DNA of 64,000 nucleotides from positions 31,394 to 95,393 of the forward strand of contig NZ_FOIA01000013.1 in assembly GCF_900111605.1 (NCBI RefSeq), given 5' to 3'. Source of the stretch: Nitrosomonas marina. GTDB taxonomy: Bacteria; Pseudomonadota; Gammaproteobacteria; Burkholderiales; Nitrosomonadaceae. A program made the translations under genes and the position numbers. This document shows positions 20,651 to 27,845 of this stretch, in pieces (position 1 is the first letter of the stretch; each line of letters opens with the position of its first letter). The notes below the pieces were generated by a model, which saw nothing but the letters and a program-made list of their open reading frames with translations, was not told the DNA's origin and made no database searches.

Positions 20651-21522
20651 TAACCCAGCTCGAAAGTTGTGACCCCGAAGATACGTTCATGCGCCAGTTC
20701 GGGAGCCGGACCCAGATACATTCGCGCGCAGCCGAACACTTCGATCATACTGTGTTGTTTTACGAATGCAATTGCAGCGGGATTGTTCTCCGGCGCATCG
20801 AGATATAGCGGGCCGCCAGCGGCAAATGGTGCCAGACGGGTGTAAAGTGCTTCGACAGTATAGCGGTCATTCGCGAACAGAGGACCGATTTTGCAGCCCT
20901 CCAGACAACGCCGTACAACACCATAACCGGCAAGTTTTCCATCGCGCAAACATCCCAGAGCAAGCGCACCCGGCTGGTTGATCCAGGCTTGCAGAAAAGC
21001 TGGGCGTGGCGCAGGGAAACATGTGCGGTCAAAATCCAGAACCTGATCAAGCGGCACCGATACCAGCGGGACAATCTCCGCATTATCGTTCAGCACGGCT
21101 GGACTATGTTCAGGTATTTCGGTACGAAATCGAATATCGCGATGCGAGAAAACGAAACCGCCTCTGGCATAGTAATCCTGCATTGCGAACACGCCGTCCA
21201 GACCGATACTCGCACCAGGGCGCAGACGGGCGAGCAACCTGTCGCGGCGGGCATGCCAGAGGATGTTGCCAAAGCCCCGGCCCCGGTATTCGGGCAGGAT
21301 GATAAAAAAACCCATAAATCCGAATTCATCCCGATAAGCCGTGATGGCGCCGCCGCCGATCAGACTGCCGTCGTATTCGGCGGCGATAAACGCCTCTGAA
21401 TCGGCCGCCCAGAAGGGTCCGGCATCGTGAAGGCCTGGATTCCAGCCTTCATGGGCAGCCCATTCGACCAATAGGTCAACTTCGGGTCGTGTCATGTTTC
21501 GAATGATCAGTTTGTCCGGCAT
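20650..21522 (-). CDS. GNAT-family N-acetyltransferase with second GNAT-like domain
   Basis: 290 residues. The first half is a GNAT fold with an acetyl-CoA loop ([25 protein letters not shown], residues ~72-95). The second half (about 160-280) looks like the GNAT-like C-terminal domain found in YitH-type acetyltransferases ([20 protein letters not shown]). The substrate is unknown. It ends one base into the start of the PuuE-like gene, so both products may act on the same nitrogen compound. That is inference from coupling only. Confidence 0.83.
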   Translation of the reverse strand: MPDKLIIRNMTRPEVDLLVEWAAHEGWNPGLHDAGPFWAADSEAFIAAEYDGSLIGGGAITAYRDEFGFMGFFIILPEYRGRGFGNILWHARRDRLLARLRPGASIGLDGVFAMQDYYARGGFVFSHRDIRFRTEIPEHSPAVLNDNAEIVPLVSVPLDQVLDFDRTCFPAPRPAFLQAWINQPGALALGCLRDGKLAGYGVVRRCLEGCKIGPLFANDRYTVEALYTRLAPFAAGGPLYLDAPENNPAAIAFVKQHSMIEVFGCARMYLGPAPELAHERIFGVTTFELG

Positions 21523-21781
21523 GTCGATCCTTTCTGGACGTGTTGATGGTTAGTCAGGCACTTTCGCGTTCTGCAGCTTCAAGTATAACGAATGCATGAT
21601 TTATTTTTCGGGATTCAAGAATAACAATCTGTACTACCGCGGGTCATGCCATACTTTTTTTCCATTCACAGGTTCCTGTAGACTATTCATTGAACACGCT
21701 TTGTTTGAGTCGAGGATTGCGCTGTACGCGGTAGACCGGCAATTCTTTTTAGTTGGAGTGACAGGAAGGAGGAAGACGCTG

Positions 21782-21976
21782 ATGAAAGTAACCTACGATG
21801 CCAACACCTGCATTCATGCAGGTAACTGTGTGAACAGCCTGCCGGCGGTTTTCAAAGTTGTCGACGGCAAATTCATGATTGACCAGGCAGGCGCAAGCGA
21901 TGCTGAAATCCGCCAGACAGTGGCCGACTGTCCGTCGGGCGCGCTGCAGGTTATCGAAACCGATACGCCGGGATAG
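21782..21976 (+). CDS. Small (4Fe-4S) mono-cluster protein
   Basis: A 64-residue protein that reads MKVTYDANTCIHAGNCV... and ends with a DCPSGAL stretch, the pattern of short divergent ferredoxins of the Fer4_19 type. Cys at positions 10, 16 and in DCPSGA can bind a cluster; the usual fourth ligand is not obvious. I use ATG 21782 because GGAAGGAGGA lies just ahead; the frame runs upstream to 21596 but that part is unlike the family. Likely a small electron carrier or a partner of a redox enzyme. Confidence 0.8.
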   Translation: MKVTYDANTCIHAGNCVNSLPAVFKVVDGKFMIDQAGASDAEIRQTVADCPSGALQVIETDTPG

Positions 21977-22045
21977 CCCGCACGGGTGTATACCAGAGCG
22001 CAATGGCAACTACTATCTGAATGTCCGGCCGGCATGAACGCGCTG

Positions 22046-22597
22046 TCAATCCACCTCTCTATTGCCCGTTGCCGGTCTGGCATTTCTCAATAGCGTCAGA
22101 TATTTTTCTGCCAGTTCCGGCTTCCAGTCTTTAAACGACTCCAGGGCCTGAATGGCAGAAGGAATCAATACATTATGCCTCAAGGCCAGCGTTGTAATCG
22201 ATGCAAAAGCCGCATCGGAAGACGATGTGCCGACCCATGAATGCAATAACGCAGAAGTGGCGATTTTTTCCCGTAGAGCACGGTAGTCGAAATTTGCATC
22301 AAGCGGTTCAATTTTGAGTTTTTCCAATAGCGTTTCCGCTACTTCCTTGGAATAGACCGGGTCTCTTTTTCTACCGGTAGCGACTTCCAGAATGTCCGTA
22401 AAATGCGTAAATAAACGGATATCGGTTTCCGCGCGGGTGCTTTCGGCCAGACGTTGCTCGGCTCTGAGTTTCAGCCGGTATTCCTTCAGCGCGAGCCATA
22501 CGCCTGCAGATGTTGAAATGATGCCGGCAAATGATGCGATGGGAATCAGCCAGTCTTTGATATCGTTTGGATCCATATTTTTTTCTGCGGTGATCAT
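22046..22597 (-). CDS. Hypothetical protein with one N-terminal membrane segment
   Basis: About 183 residues from ATG 22597; GGAG lies 11 bp ahead, and an alternative GTG at 22606 is too close to it. The N-terminal part has one hydrophobic helix (DWLIPIASFAGIISTSAGVWLAL) followed by a charged stretch (KEYRLKLRAEQRLAESTRAETDIRLF) and an alpha-rich soluble domain. I do not recognise the family. It converges on the mini-ferredoxin gene. Confidence 0.62.
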   Translation of the reverse strand: MITAEKNMDPNDIKDWLIPIASFAGIISTSAGVWLALKEYRLKLRAEQRLAESTRAETDIRLFTHFTDILEVATGRKRDPVYSKEVAETLLEKLKIEPLDANFDYRALREKIATSALLHSWVGTSSSDAAFASITTLALRHNVLIPSAIQALESFKDWKPELAEKYLTLLRNARPATGNREVD

Positions 22598-22991
22598 ACC
22601 GGGCACGTCTCCAACAGGAGTGTGACCGCTTATTAATACTCGACACTTTTTTCAATATATCTGTGCGCCCTTGTAACGGATTGTACCAATTTGTGATTCT
22701 GTAGGGTATGGCCGGCGCAAGCAGCGGCGGTCAGGCAGCAATATTTCTATTGTGAACATGCTGCGCTGACTCGTGGATTTATTGGCTGAATAGTAGTATA
22801 GGGCCTGACTGCAGGCACCGTGCCGAGTGTCGGAATTATTTACAGATCAAAAACAGGAAAAACTGGCTGTTTGATTAAGTTTATGAGTTTTAGAGAAAAA
22901 ACAATGTAGGCATGATATTTGCTTGGGTGTAATTGTACTGTGTACATTCAAGTTTGATTTATAAACGAACAATAAATAAGAGGTGTTTATT
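22598..22991. other. Intergenic region upstream of the PEP-CTERM gene
   Basis: No gene seen. The distal part before 22992 is AT-rich and holds a short inverted repeat (TGTAC TGT GTACA) at 22934-22946, about 45 bp before the start codon, which could be an operator. I see no convincing -35/-10 pair. Confidence 0.4.
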
Positions 22992-23744
22992 ATGAAAAAA
23001 ATAACCAAAAGTGCCCTGGCAGCAATACCGCTGCTGATGAGTTCTTCTTTTGCTTCAGCCGTACTGGTTGATTCGGAGTTATCGCTGGTCATCGATGTAT
23101 CGGGCAGTGTCAGTACCAGTGAATACAACCTGATGATGGATGGGTACGCCAATGCTTTTCGTGATCCCGTCGTCCAAAACAATATTCTGACTAATGGCAC
23201 CAATGGCGCAATAGCTGTGAATGCAATATTCTTTGCATCAAGCGCATTCACCACCAGCCTGGATTCCTACACGCTGCTGAATTCAGTTGCCAGTATCAAT
23301 GCGTTTGCCGATACGCTGGACAATTTCGGACGTCCTGGCAGTGGCGGGACAACCATTTCAACCGGAATGAACAAGTCGTTATCCACGTTGACCGGGAATA
23401 ACGGCTTTGAAAGCACCAACCTGATCATGGATGTATCAGGTGACGGTACTTCTAGCATAAGCTCTACCCAGGCGGCGCGTAACGCAGCCGCAGCTGCAGG
23501 TGTTACAGTCAACGGGATCACTATCGGTTCGCAAGGCATTAATACTTTTTATAATAACAACGTGATTACCAATGACGGATTCTCGCTGCATGCGAACAAT
23601 TTCAATGATTTCGCGGAAGGCGTTAAGCAAAAATTGCGTATCGAAACACAGACAAATCCGGTACCTGTGCCAGCTACATTGGCGCTGCTCGGTTTGGGAT
23701 TGTTTTCAATGGTGGCAATTCGCCGTAACCGTAAAGAAAGTTAA
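22992..23744 (+). CDS. Secreted von Willebrand A-like protein with PEP-CTERM sorting signal
   Basis: 250 residues. The start is ATG 22992 with AAGAGGTG ahead (a GTG at 22983 is less likely). It has a signal peptide (MKKITKSALAAIPLLMSSSFASA). A vWA domain follows (LSLVIDVSGSVSTSEYNLMMDGY with the MIDAS DxSxS pattern; second part LIMDVSGDGTSS), in the DUF1194 style. At the C terminus are NPVPVPATLALLGLGLFSMVAIRRNRKES, i.e. a VP-type PEP-CTERM tail with one transmembrane helix and a basic end. Such proteins are processed by an exosortase/EpsH-type system, which must be encoded elsewhere. Role probably in the cell envelope or exopolysaccharide. Confidence 0.88.
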   Translation: MKKITKSALAAIPLLMSSSFASAVLVDSELSLVIDVSGSVSTSEYNLMMDGYANAFRDPVVQNNILTNGTNGAIAVNAIFFASSAFTTSLDSYTLLNSVASINAFADTLDNFGRPGSGGTTISTGMNKSLSTLTGNNGFESTNLIMDVSGDGTSSISSTQAARNAAAAAGVTVNGITIGSQGINTFYNNNVITNDGFSLHANNFNDFAEGVKQKLRIETQTNPVPVPATLALLGLGLFSMVAIRRNRKES

Positions 23745-23820
23745 GCAGTCGGTTAGCTGATAGTGCATGAAGACGAATCCAGAAACTTCAGCACGTTCAG
23801 CTCTAGATATAGTAGCGCCG

Positions 23821-23858
23821 GGGACAGCATATTTATAGCCAGATAAATACGCTGTCCC
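23821..23858. repeat. Long imperfect hairpin
   Basis: GGGACAGC at the left and GCTGTCCC at the right, with TATTTA/TAAATA inner arms, form a hairpin of about 14 paired bases with one mismatch around a short loop. It lies between the PEP-CTERM gene (77 bp downstream of its stop) and the convergent alpha/beta hydrolase gene. It could be a bidirectional terminator-like stem or a REP-type palindrome; no T-tract follows on the plus strand. Confidence 0.6.
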
Positions 23859-23991
23859 AATACGTTATGCACTTTTCTTTTGAACTGGTACCTCAAACTA
23901 TAGTCTGCCCTCATTCGTTTATTTCGCTGCTGTGAAAATAAACATCATGTATTAGAAAACGTTGTTTTCAATGTTGGTGCTGATTGGTGTC

Positions 23992-24771
23992 TCACTTTGT
24001 ATACGCACATGCAGTTGCAGAAATTCTGGCAAGCTCGTTAGCAATGACCCGAAGGTTTTCTGGCTCGGACAGCCTGTGGCCCGCTTCATCGATCAATACG
24101 ACGCGTGTATCGGGGCCTTTGAAGGCGGCTGCCGTATCACGGGCTTTTTTCCACGACACATCGGCATCCTGCTTGCCGTGAATCAGTACAAGCGGTACCT
24201 GTATCTCGTGTAGCTTGTCCAGAACGGCCTGCCGTTCTCCATCCTCCAGAAGGGCGCGGGTGACGATATACGGGGTTTCTGCATAGGCGCTTGGCAGTTC
24301 CAGGTATCCGGTACGCGTCAGTGACGCGCGTTCCGGTGATGTCATTCGGTTTTTTATATCCCGCGTGAAATCAGGAGCCGCGGCAATGCCGATCACACCC
24401 TTGACATGCGCAGGCCGTTCAAGCAAAAGACGCAAAGCGATCCATCCGCCCATGGAGGAACCGACCAGCACGACATCACGCCGGGTGAATACATGATCAA
24501 TGATGTCGACTGCATCCTGCTTCCACGATCCGACCGTGCCTTGCTCGAATACACCGCTGGAACTTCCGTGACCGCCATAATCAAAACGCAGGTAAGCCTG
24601 ACCGCTTTGCGCGCAGATCTGTTCCAGAAAGTGCGCTTTGGTTCCATTCATGTCAGAGCGGAATCCGCCCAGAAACACGATGCCGGGTGAAGTGTTTCGA
24701 TCCGTTTTTCCGGGCGTTAGACAATAGGCGATACGAGTGCCGTGCGGGGAGTCGTAGTAAGACAGGTGCAT
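23992..24771 (-). CDS. Alpha/beta hydrolase (thioesterase/esterase-like)
   Basis: 259 residues with an alpha/beta-hydrolase pattern: oxyanion-side stretch VFLGGFRSDMNG, the RFDYGGHGSSSG turn, nucleophile elbow VLVGSSMGGWIAL (Ser in GSSMGG), acid region VLIHGKQDADVSW and a catalytic His in IDEAGHRLSEPENL. It resembles the ABHD10-type/serine aminopeptidase-like carboxylesterase group. No signal peptide, so cytoplasmic. The substrate is unknown. It is transcribed after the DUF924 gene with a 113-bp gap. Confidence 0.83.
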   Translation of the reverse strand: MHLSYYDSPHGTRIAYCLTPGKTDRNTSPGIVFLGGFRSDMNGTKAHFLEQICAQSGQAYLRFDYGGHGSSSGVFEQGTVGSWKQDAVDIIDHVFTRRDVVLVGSSMGGWIALRLLLERPAHVKGVIGIAAAPDFTRDIKNRMTSPERASLTRTGYLELPSAYAETPYIVTRALLEDGERQAVLDKLHEIQVPLVLIHGKQDADVSWKKARDTAAAFKGPDTRVVLIDEAGHRLSEPENLRVIANELARISATACAYTK

Positions 24772-24884
24772 GTCGTTTTTCGGCAGTGACCGTTTTAACC
24801 GGACAGAAGTTTACAGGGCGACAATGAAACAGGACAAGCCTGTTTGCACTGACGCTGTTTCTATTTGTGGCGCATTTTCCATGT

Positions 24885-25421
24885 TCAAAAACGAGAACCG
24901 GGTTGTTTGAGAAACGCTGTTTCTTCGGCGGTCGAATCCCGATCAAGTATTCGGTTTCGGTGCGGATACCGGCCGAAACGATCGATAATTCTCTTGTGGC
25001 GCAGTTCGAATGTATAGCTTTTATCAGGTGTGAACGTGCGAAAGAGTGCTTCCGCCTGATGATGAATGAATCTGGATTCGCTATGCATATAGGGCATGAG
25101 CAGAAAACTGCATTCGACCCGCGAGAGTGTTTGCTGCGTATTGCAAGCGACGGCTTCCTGTGCCAGCACAAGCGCTATCGGGTCCTGCGCGAATGCGCGA
25201 GGTGTGTTTCGATAGATATTGCGTGAGAATTGGTCGAGAATAATGATTTCCGCAAGCCTGCCATTTGTGTGGCATCTCCAGCTCGATAATTCACACTGTG
25301 AAGCACGCTGGTGCAAGCTGAGAAATCGCGTGCGAATCAATTCGTCGAAAGCAGGTTCCGCCGTCCACCACATTTTTGGATCGATCTCATCGAACCAGAA
25401 TTTTAATACTGCATCAAACAT
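24885..25421 (-). CDS. DUF924 family protein
   Basis: 178 residues with the DUF924 pattern: VLKFWFDEIDPKMWW near the start, IIILDQFSRNIYRNTPRAFAQDPIAL in the middle (LDQFxRN core), FLLMPYMHSES and RRFGRYPHRNRIL near the end. The function of the family is not established. I choose ATG 25421 (MFDAVLKFW); a longer frame to 25466 adds 15 poor residues. The gene is divergent from the DUF4168-like gene; the intervening region holds a 31-bp palindrome. Confidence 0.87.
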   Translation of the reverse strand: MFDAVLKFWFDEIDPKMWWTAEPAFDELIRTRFLSLHQRASQCELSSWRCHTNGRLAEIIILDQFSRNIYRNTPRAFAQDPIALVLAQEAVACNTQQTLSRVECSFLLMPYMHSESRFIHHQAEALFRTFTPDKSYTFELRHKRIIDRFGRYPHRNRILDRDSTAEETAFLKQPGSRF

Positions 25422-25659
25422 TAACAGATTCCGCAGGACTGAACAGTTGTTGAAAGCCGGCAGCAAAGCGGGTGCCGTAATGCCCCATCATACATGATTG
25501 TATGATTGCAAGAACCGGTATAACTGGCAATCTGCAGCTATCGGCTGGTTGTCGCGGTTGACGTTGACAGGCATACGAATATGAAAGCAGTACGGTCGAA
25601 TCATTCAGGCAGTTGGTTTGAATATACCTTGATTATCTGTTAGGGTGGACGCGGAGCAG

Positions 25660-25690
25660 GTCAACAATTGAAACAGTTTCAATTGTTGAC
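25660..25690. promoter_or_regulatory. Perfect 31-bp palindrome upstream of a secreted-protein gene
   Basis: The left arm GTCAACAATTGAAAC is followed by a single A and then its exact reverse complement (15 bp per arm). It ends 38 bp before the ATG at 25729 and 239 bp from the divergent DUF924 start. A perfect palindrome of this length is either a strong operator for a dimeric regulator or a hairpin in the 5' leader. No T-run follows, so it is not a classical terminator. Confidence 0.7.
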
Positions 25691-25728
25691 AGGCTTGGTA
25701 AATTTTAAATAAAACATAGGAGTTATGC

Positions 25729-26118
25729 ATGCATAATAAATGGACGAACAGTATAGTCGCGGCTTGTATCTTCAGCATTCTTTGCTTCACGCCTGCCATT
25801 GCCGAGGATCAGGCGGGAGCTGGAGCAGTTTCGGCCACGTACAGTAATGAAGAACTCAAGTCTTTTATTATGGCAAATGCGGAGCTGTATCAGTTGCAAC
25901 AGCAGGCTTTCACTCAACTGCAGGGTATTGACTCTGATCAGCAAAAGCAGGAAGTGCTGGAGACCGCCAATCAACAGATGTTGCTTGTGCTTCAGCAGGT
26001 TGGGCTGACTGCTGATGAGTACAATGCTATGGGTCAAACTATCCAGTCAGATGTGCAACTGCAGGAGAGAGTCCAGACGATAGCATCAGACCTGTTCAAG
26101 CAGCCAGGGCAGCAATAA
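25729..26118 (+). CDS. Secreted DUF4168-like protein
   Basis: 129 residues. A clear signal peptide (KWTNSIVAACIFSILCFTPAIAE, cleavage after AIA about residue 25) precedes a small helical domain: SNEELKSFIMANAELYQLQQQ and a C-terminal TADEYNAMGQTIQSDVQLQERV, the pattern of DUF4168 proteins, which are Gln-rich periplasmic helices. Function unknown. A ribosome-binding site AGGAG lies ahead of the ATG. The palindrome at 25660-25690 lies in its leader. Confidence 0.75.
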   Translation: MHNKWTNSIVAACIFSILCFTPAIAEDQAGAGAVSATYSNEELKSFIMANAELYQLQQQAFTQLQGIDSDQQKQEVLETANQQMLLVLQQVGLTADEYNAMGQTIQSDVQLQERVQTIASDLFKQPGQQ

Positions 26119-26297
26119 ACTGCTACAGACCGCAATTTTATCAGCCAGAAAAAATTATCGGGCAGTACCGGTCGAATGGTTATACTGTTCGATAATTCAG
26201 GCACGTTTTATTCCATTCCGGTTTCAGCGCACTAATTGTCAGCGCTCATCAGCCAGCTTGCTATCAATCGGATACGAAGTATGCAATTGAACCCGGG

Positions 26298-27149
26298 TTA
26301 TTCGGTATTTTCTGGCGGGCATTTATCATTTGCCGGGTCACAGTTGCTGCCTTTGAGTTCTATTTCCAGCGTGGAATGGTTTTTTTAAAATTGATCATAC
26401 AGACGCTGTTAGAGTATTGTCTTGATGTGCTCAATATCCGGTAAAGTACGCTGCTTGATGACCACATGCGCTTCCAGCGCGCTGTGGTGTTCGTCAAGCT
26501 GCCAGATATATACATGGTGAACGCTTTCCACGCCATGGACGTTTTCCATTTCGGAAATGACGTTCGAAATTGAAAGCTGCGCCGGTGTTCCTTCCATCAG
26601 CAGATGAATGGTTTTGGGCAGCGTTGTAATATTCTGCCATAACACATAGCCTGCAATGATCAGCGTTAGTACCGTATCCGCCCAATACCAGCTATGCAGC
26701 AGTATCAGCGTACCGGCGACGATGACACCGATCGAAGCCAGCACAGCGGTGATGATATTCACAATAAGCGCAACCGTCGCTACAATAATCACCGTCCAGT
26801 CCTCGATTACCTCCGGTTTTATCAAACGCCGGAGCGCCTCATAGACCAGATAGAGCCCGACAATGATCAGCATGACCAGATTGATGAGTGCTGCGATTAC
26901 TTCGGCGCGTTTGTAGCCGAAAGTTTTGTATTCATCCGCCGGCTTATTTCCGATTTTACGAGCAACAAGCGCGACACCGAGCGATGCGGCATCGCTCAGC
27001 TTGTGGATCGCATCGGCAATCAGTGACAGACTGCCTGAGAGGATACCGCCGATAATCTGTACAAACGTTAGCAGTACATTAACCGAAACTGTAATGAGCA
27101 GTCGACCGTCACCCAGATTGTCTGTTCCATGATCATGTCCCTTACGCAA
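26298..27149 (-). pseudogene. Decayed cation diffusion facilitator (CDF) metal exporter
   Basis: The frame resembles CDF zinc/cobalt exporters: HDHG leader, TM2 metal site in LIADAIHKLSDAAS, the FGYKRAEVIAALIN region and the cytoplasmic domain HHVYIWQLDEHHSALEAHVVI. Three defects are seen. The stretch VNIITAVLASIGVIVAG lacks roughly 25-30 residues that normally include the TM5 HxxxD metal site. The first in-frame start is TTG, with no ATG before the upstream stop. In-frame TAA codons at 26409-26411 and at 26385-26387 interrupt the C-terminal tail, which continues as QRLYDQF, then KNHSTLEIELKGSNCD, to a normal-looking stop at 26298. Read without stops the end fits the family. It is probably non-functional. 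Confidence 0.8.
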
Positions 27150-27422
27150 AAAAACAGGTAAACAAGTTCAAATGGTATTCAACGAACGCTGCGGCAAAGG
27201 CTTTGGGGAGTAGCAGATCGTAGTCGGCACAGTGACGGTCAGTCTCGTGGTAAGTTGTTGAAATGCCCTTTTTCTGATTCCTTCGTTGCTCTATTTGTTA
27301 ACGATTAACTGCAATAATGAGGCATATAGCAGTTAAACTGTCTCCGTGCGTTTGTAGTTGCCTCGCATGACTGTTCATTGCCGGTTGCTGCCCCGGGTTT
27401 TACTATAAAATAATTTACAACA
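27150..27422. other. Intergenic region before the MITE-like element
   Basis: No gene or clear regulatory site recognised in this stretch; it separates the CDF remnant from the inverted-repeat element. Confidence 0.4.
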
Positions 27423-27689
27423 CTAGTACTTCAATATGATATTGCCGGGTTCAGTGATCTTGTCAGTGTTCATGGCAAGGTGTGTTTTGCAGGAAATAGT
27501 CGTTCTATTACCAAAGGACACAACGCAGCCCATGGACGCTGACAAGCTCACCCACAGGGCGTTACCGTGGTGTCCTGCAGCTGCGTTACAGTACTTGAAA
27601 AGGGAACAACCCTTTCCCGCGTACTGTGCCTTGCTCCATAACACCACGGCAACGCTGTACCTGGCAATATCATATTGATAGAGTACTAG
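27423..27689. mobile_element. MITE-like element with terminal inverted repeats
   Basis: A 267-bp segment bounded by inverted ends. The left end begins CTAGTACT then TCAATATGATATTGCC. The right end, read inversely, begins CTAGTACT, then CTA, then TCAATATGATATTGCC, so the ends differ by a 3-bp gap. Inside are a 14-bp inverted pair (27559-27572 with 27642-27655, one mismatch) and a hairpin at 27588-27627 (ACAGTAC / GTACTGT with an inner AAGGG/CCCTT stem). No transposase domain is seen in any frame. CTAG at both outer edges may be a target duplication. The right 19 bp recur at 31830-31848. Confidence 0.75.
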
Positions 27690-27845
27690 GTGTAGAAAAA
27701 AGCAGTTGTAAATCAAATGATGCAGATGAACTCAATGATAACGATGACCTCACAATTTTTGCTTCAGACAAATCAGCCGTAGAGCCGGCCACCGAAACAA
27801 ACAAATGTTCAATTTTTCTGTTTTAAGGGTTAAGGAAACTATCGT

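Noticed and set aside
22934..22946. TGTAC TGT GTACA inverted repeat as a promoter element
   Set aside because: Too short to be sure and no -35/-10 pair nearby; mentioned only as possible operator.
27423..27716. Frames of 80-97 residues in both directions in the inverted-repeat element
   Set aside because: They coincide with the element's ends and hairpins, have no transposase motifs and no ribosome-binding site.
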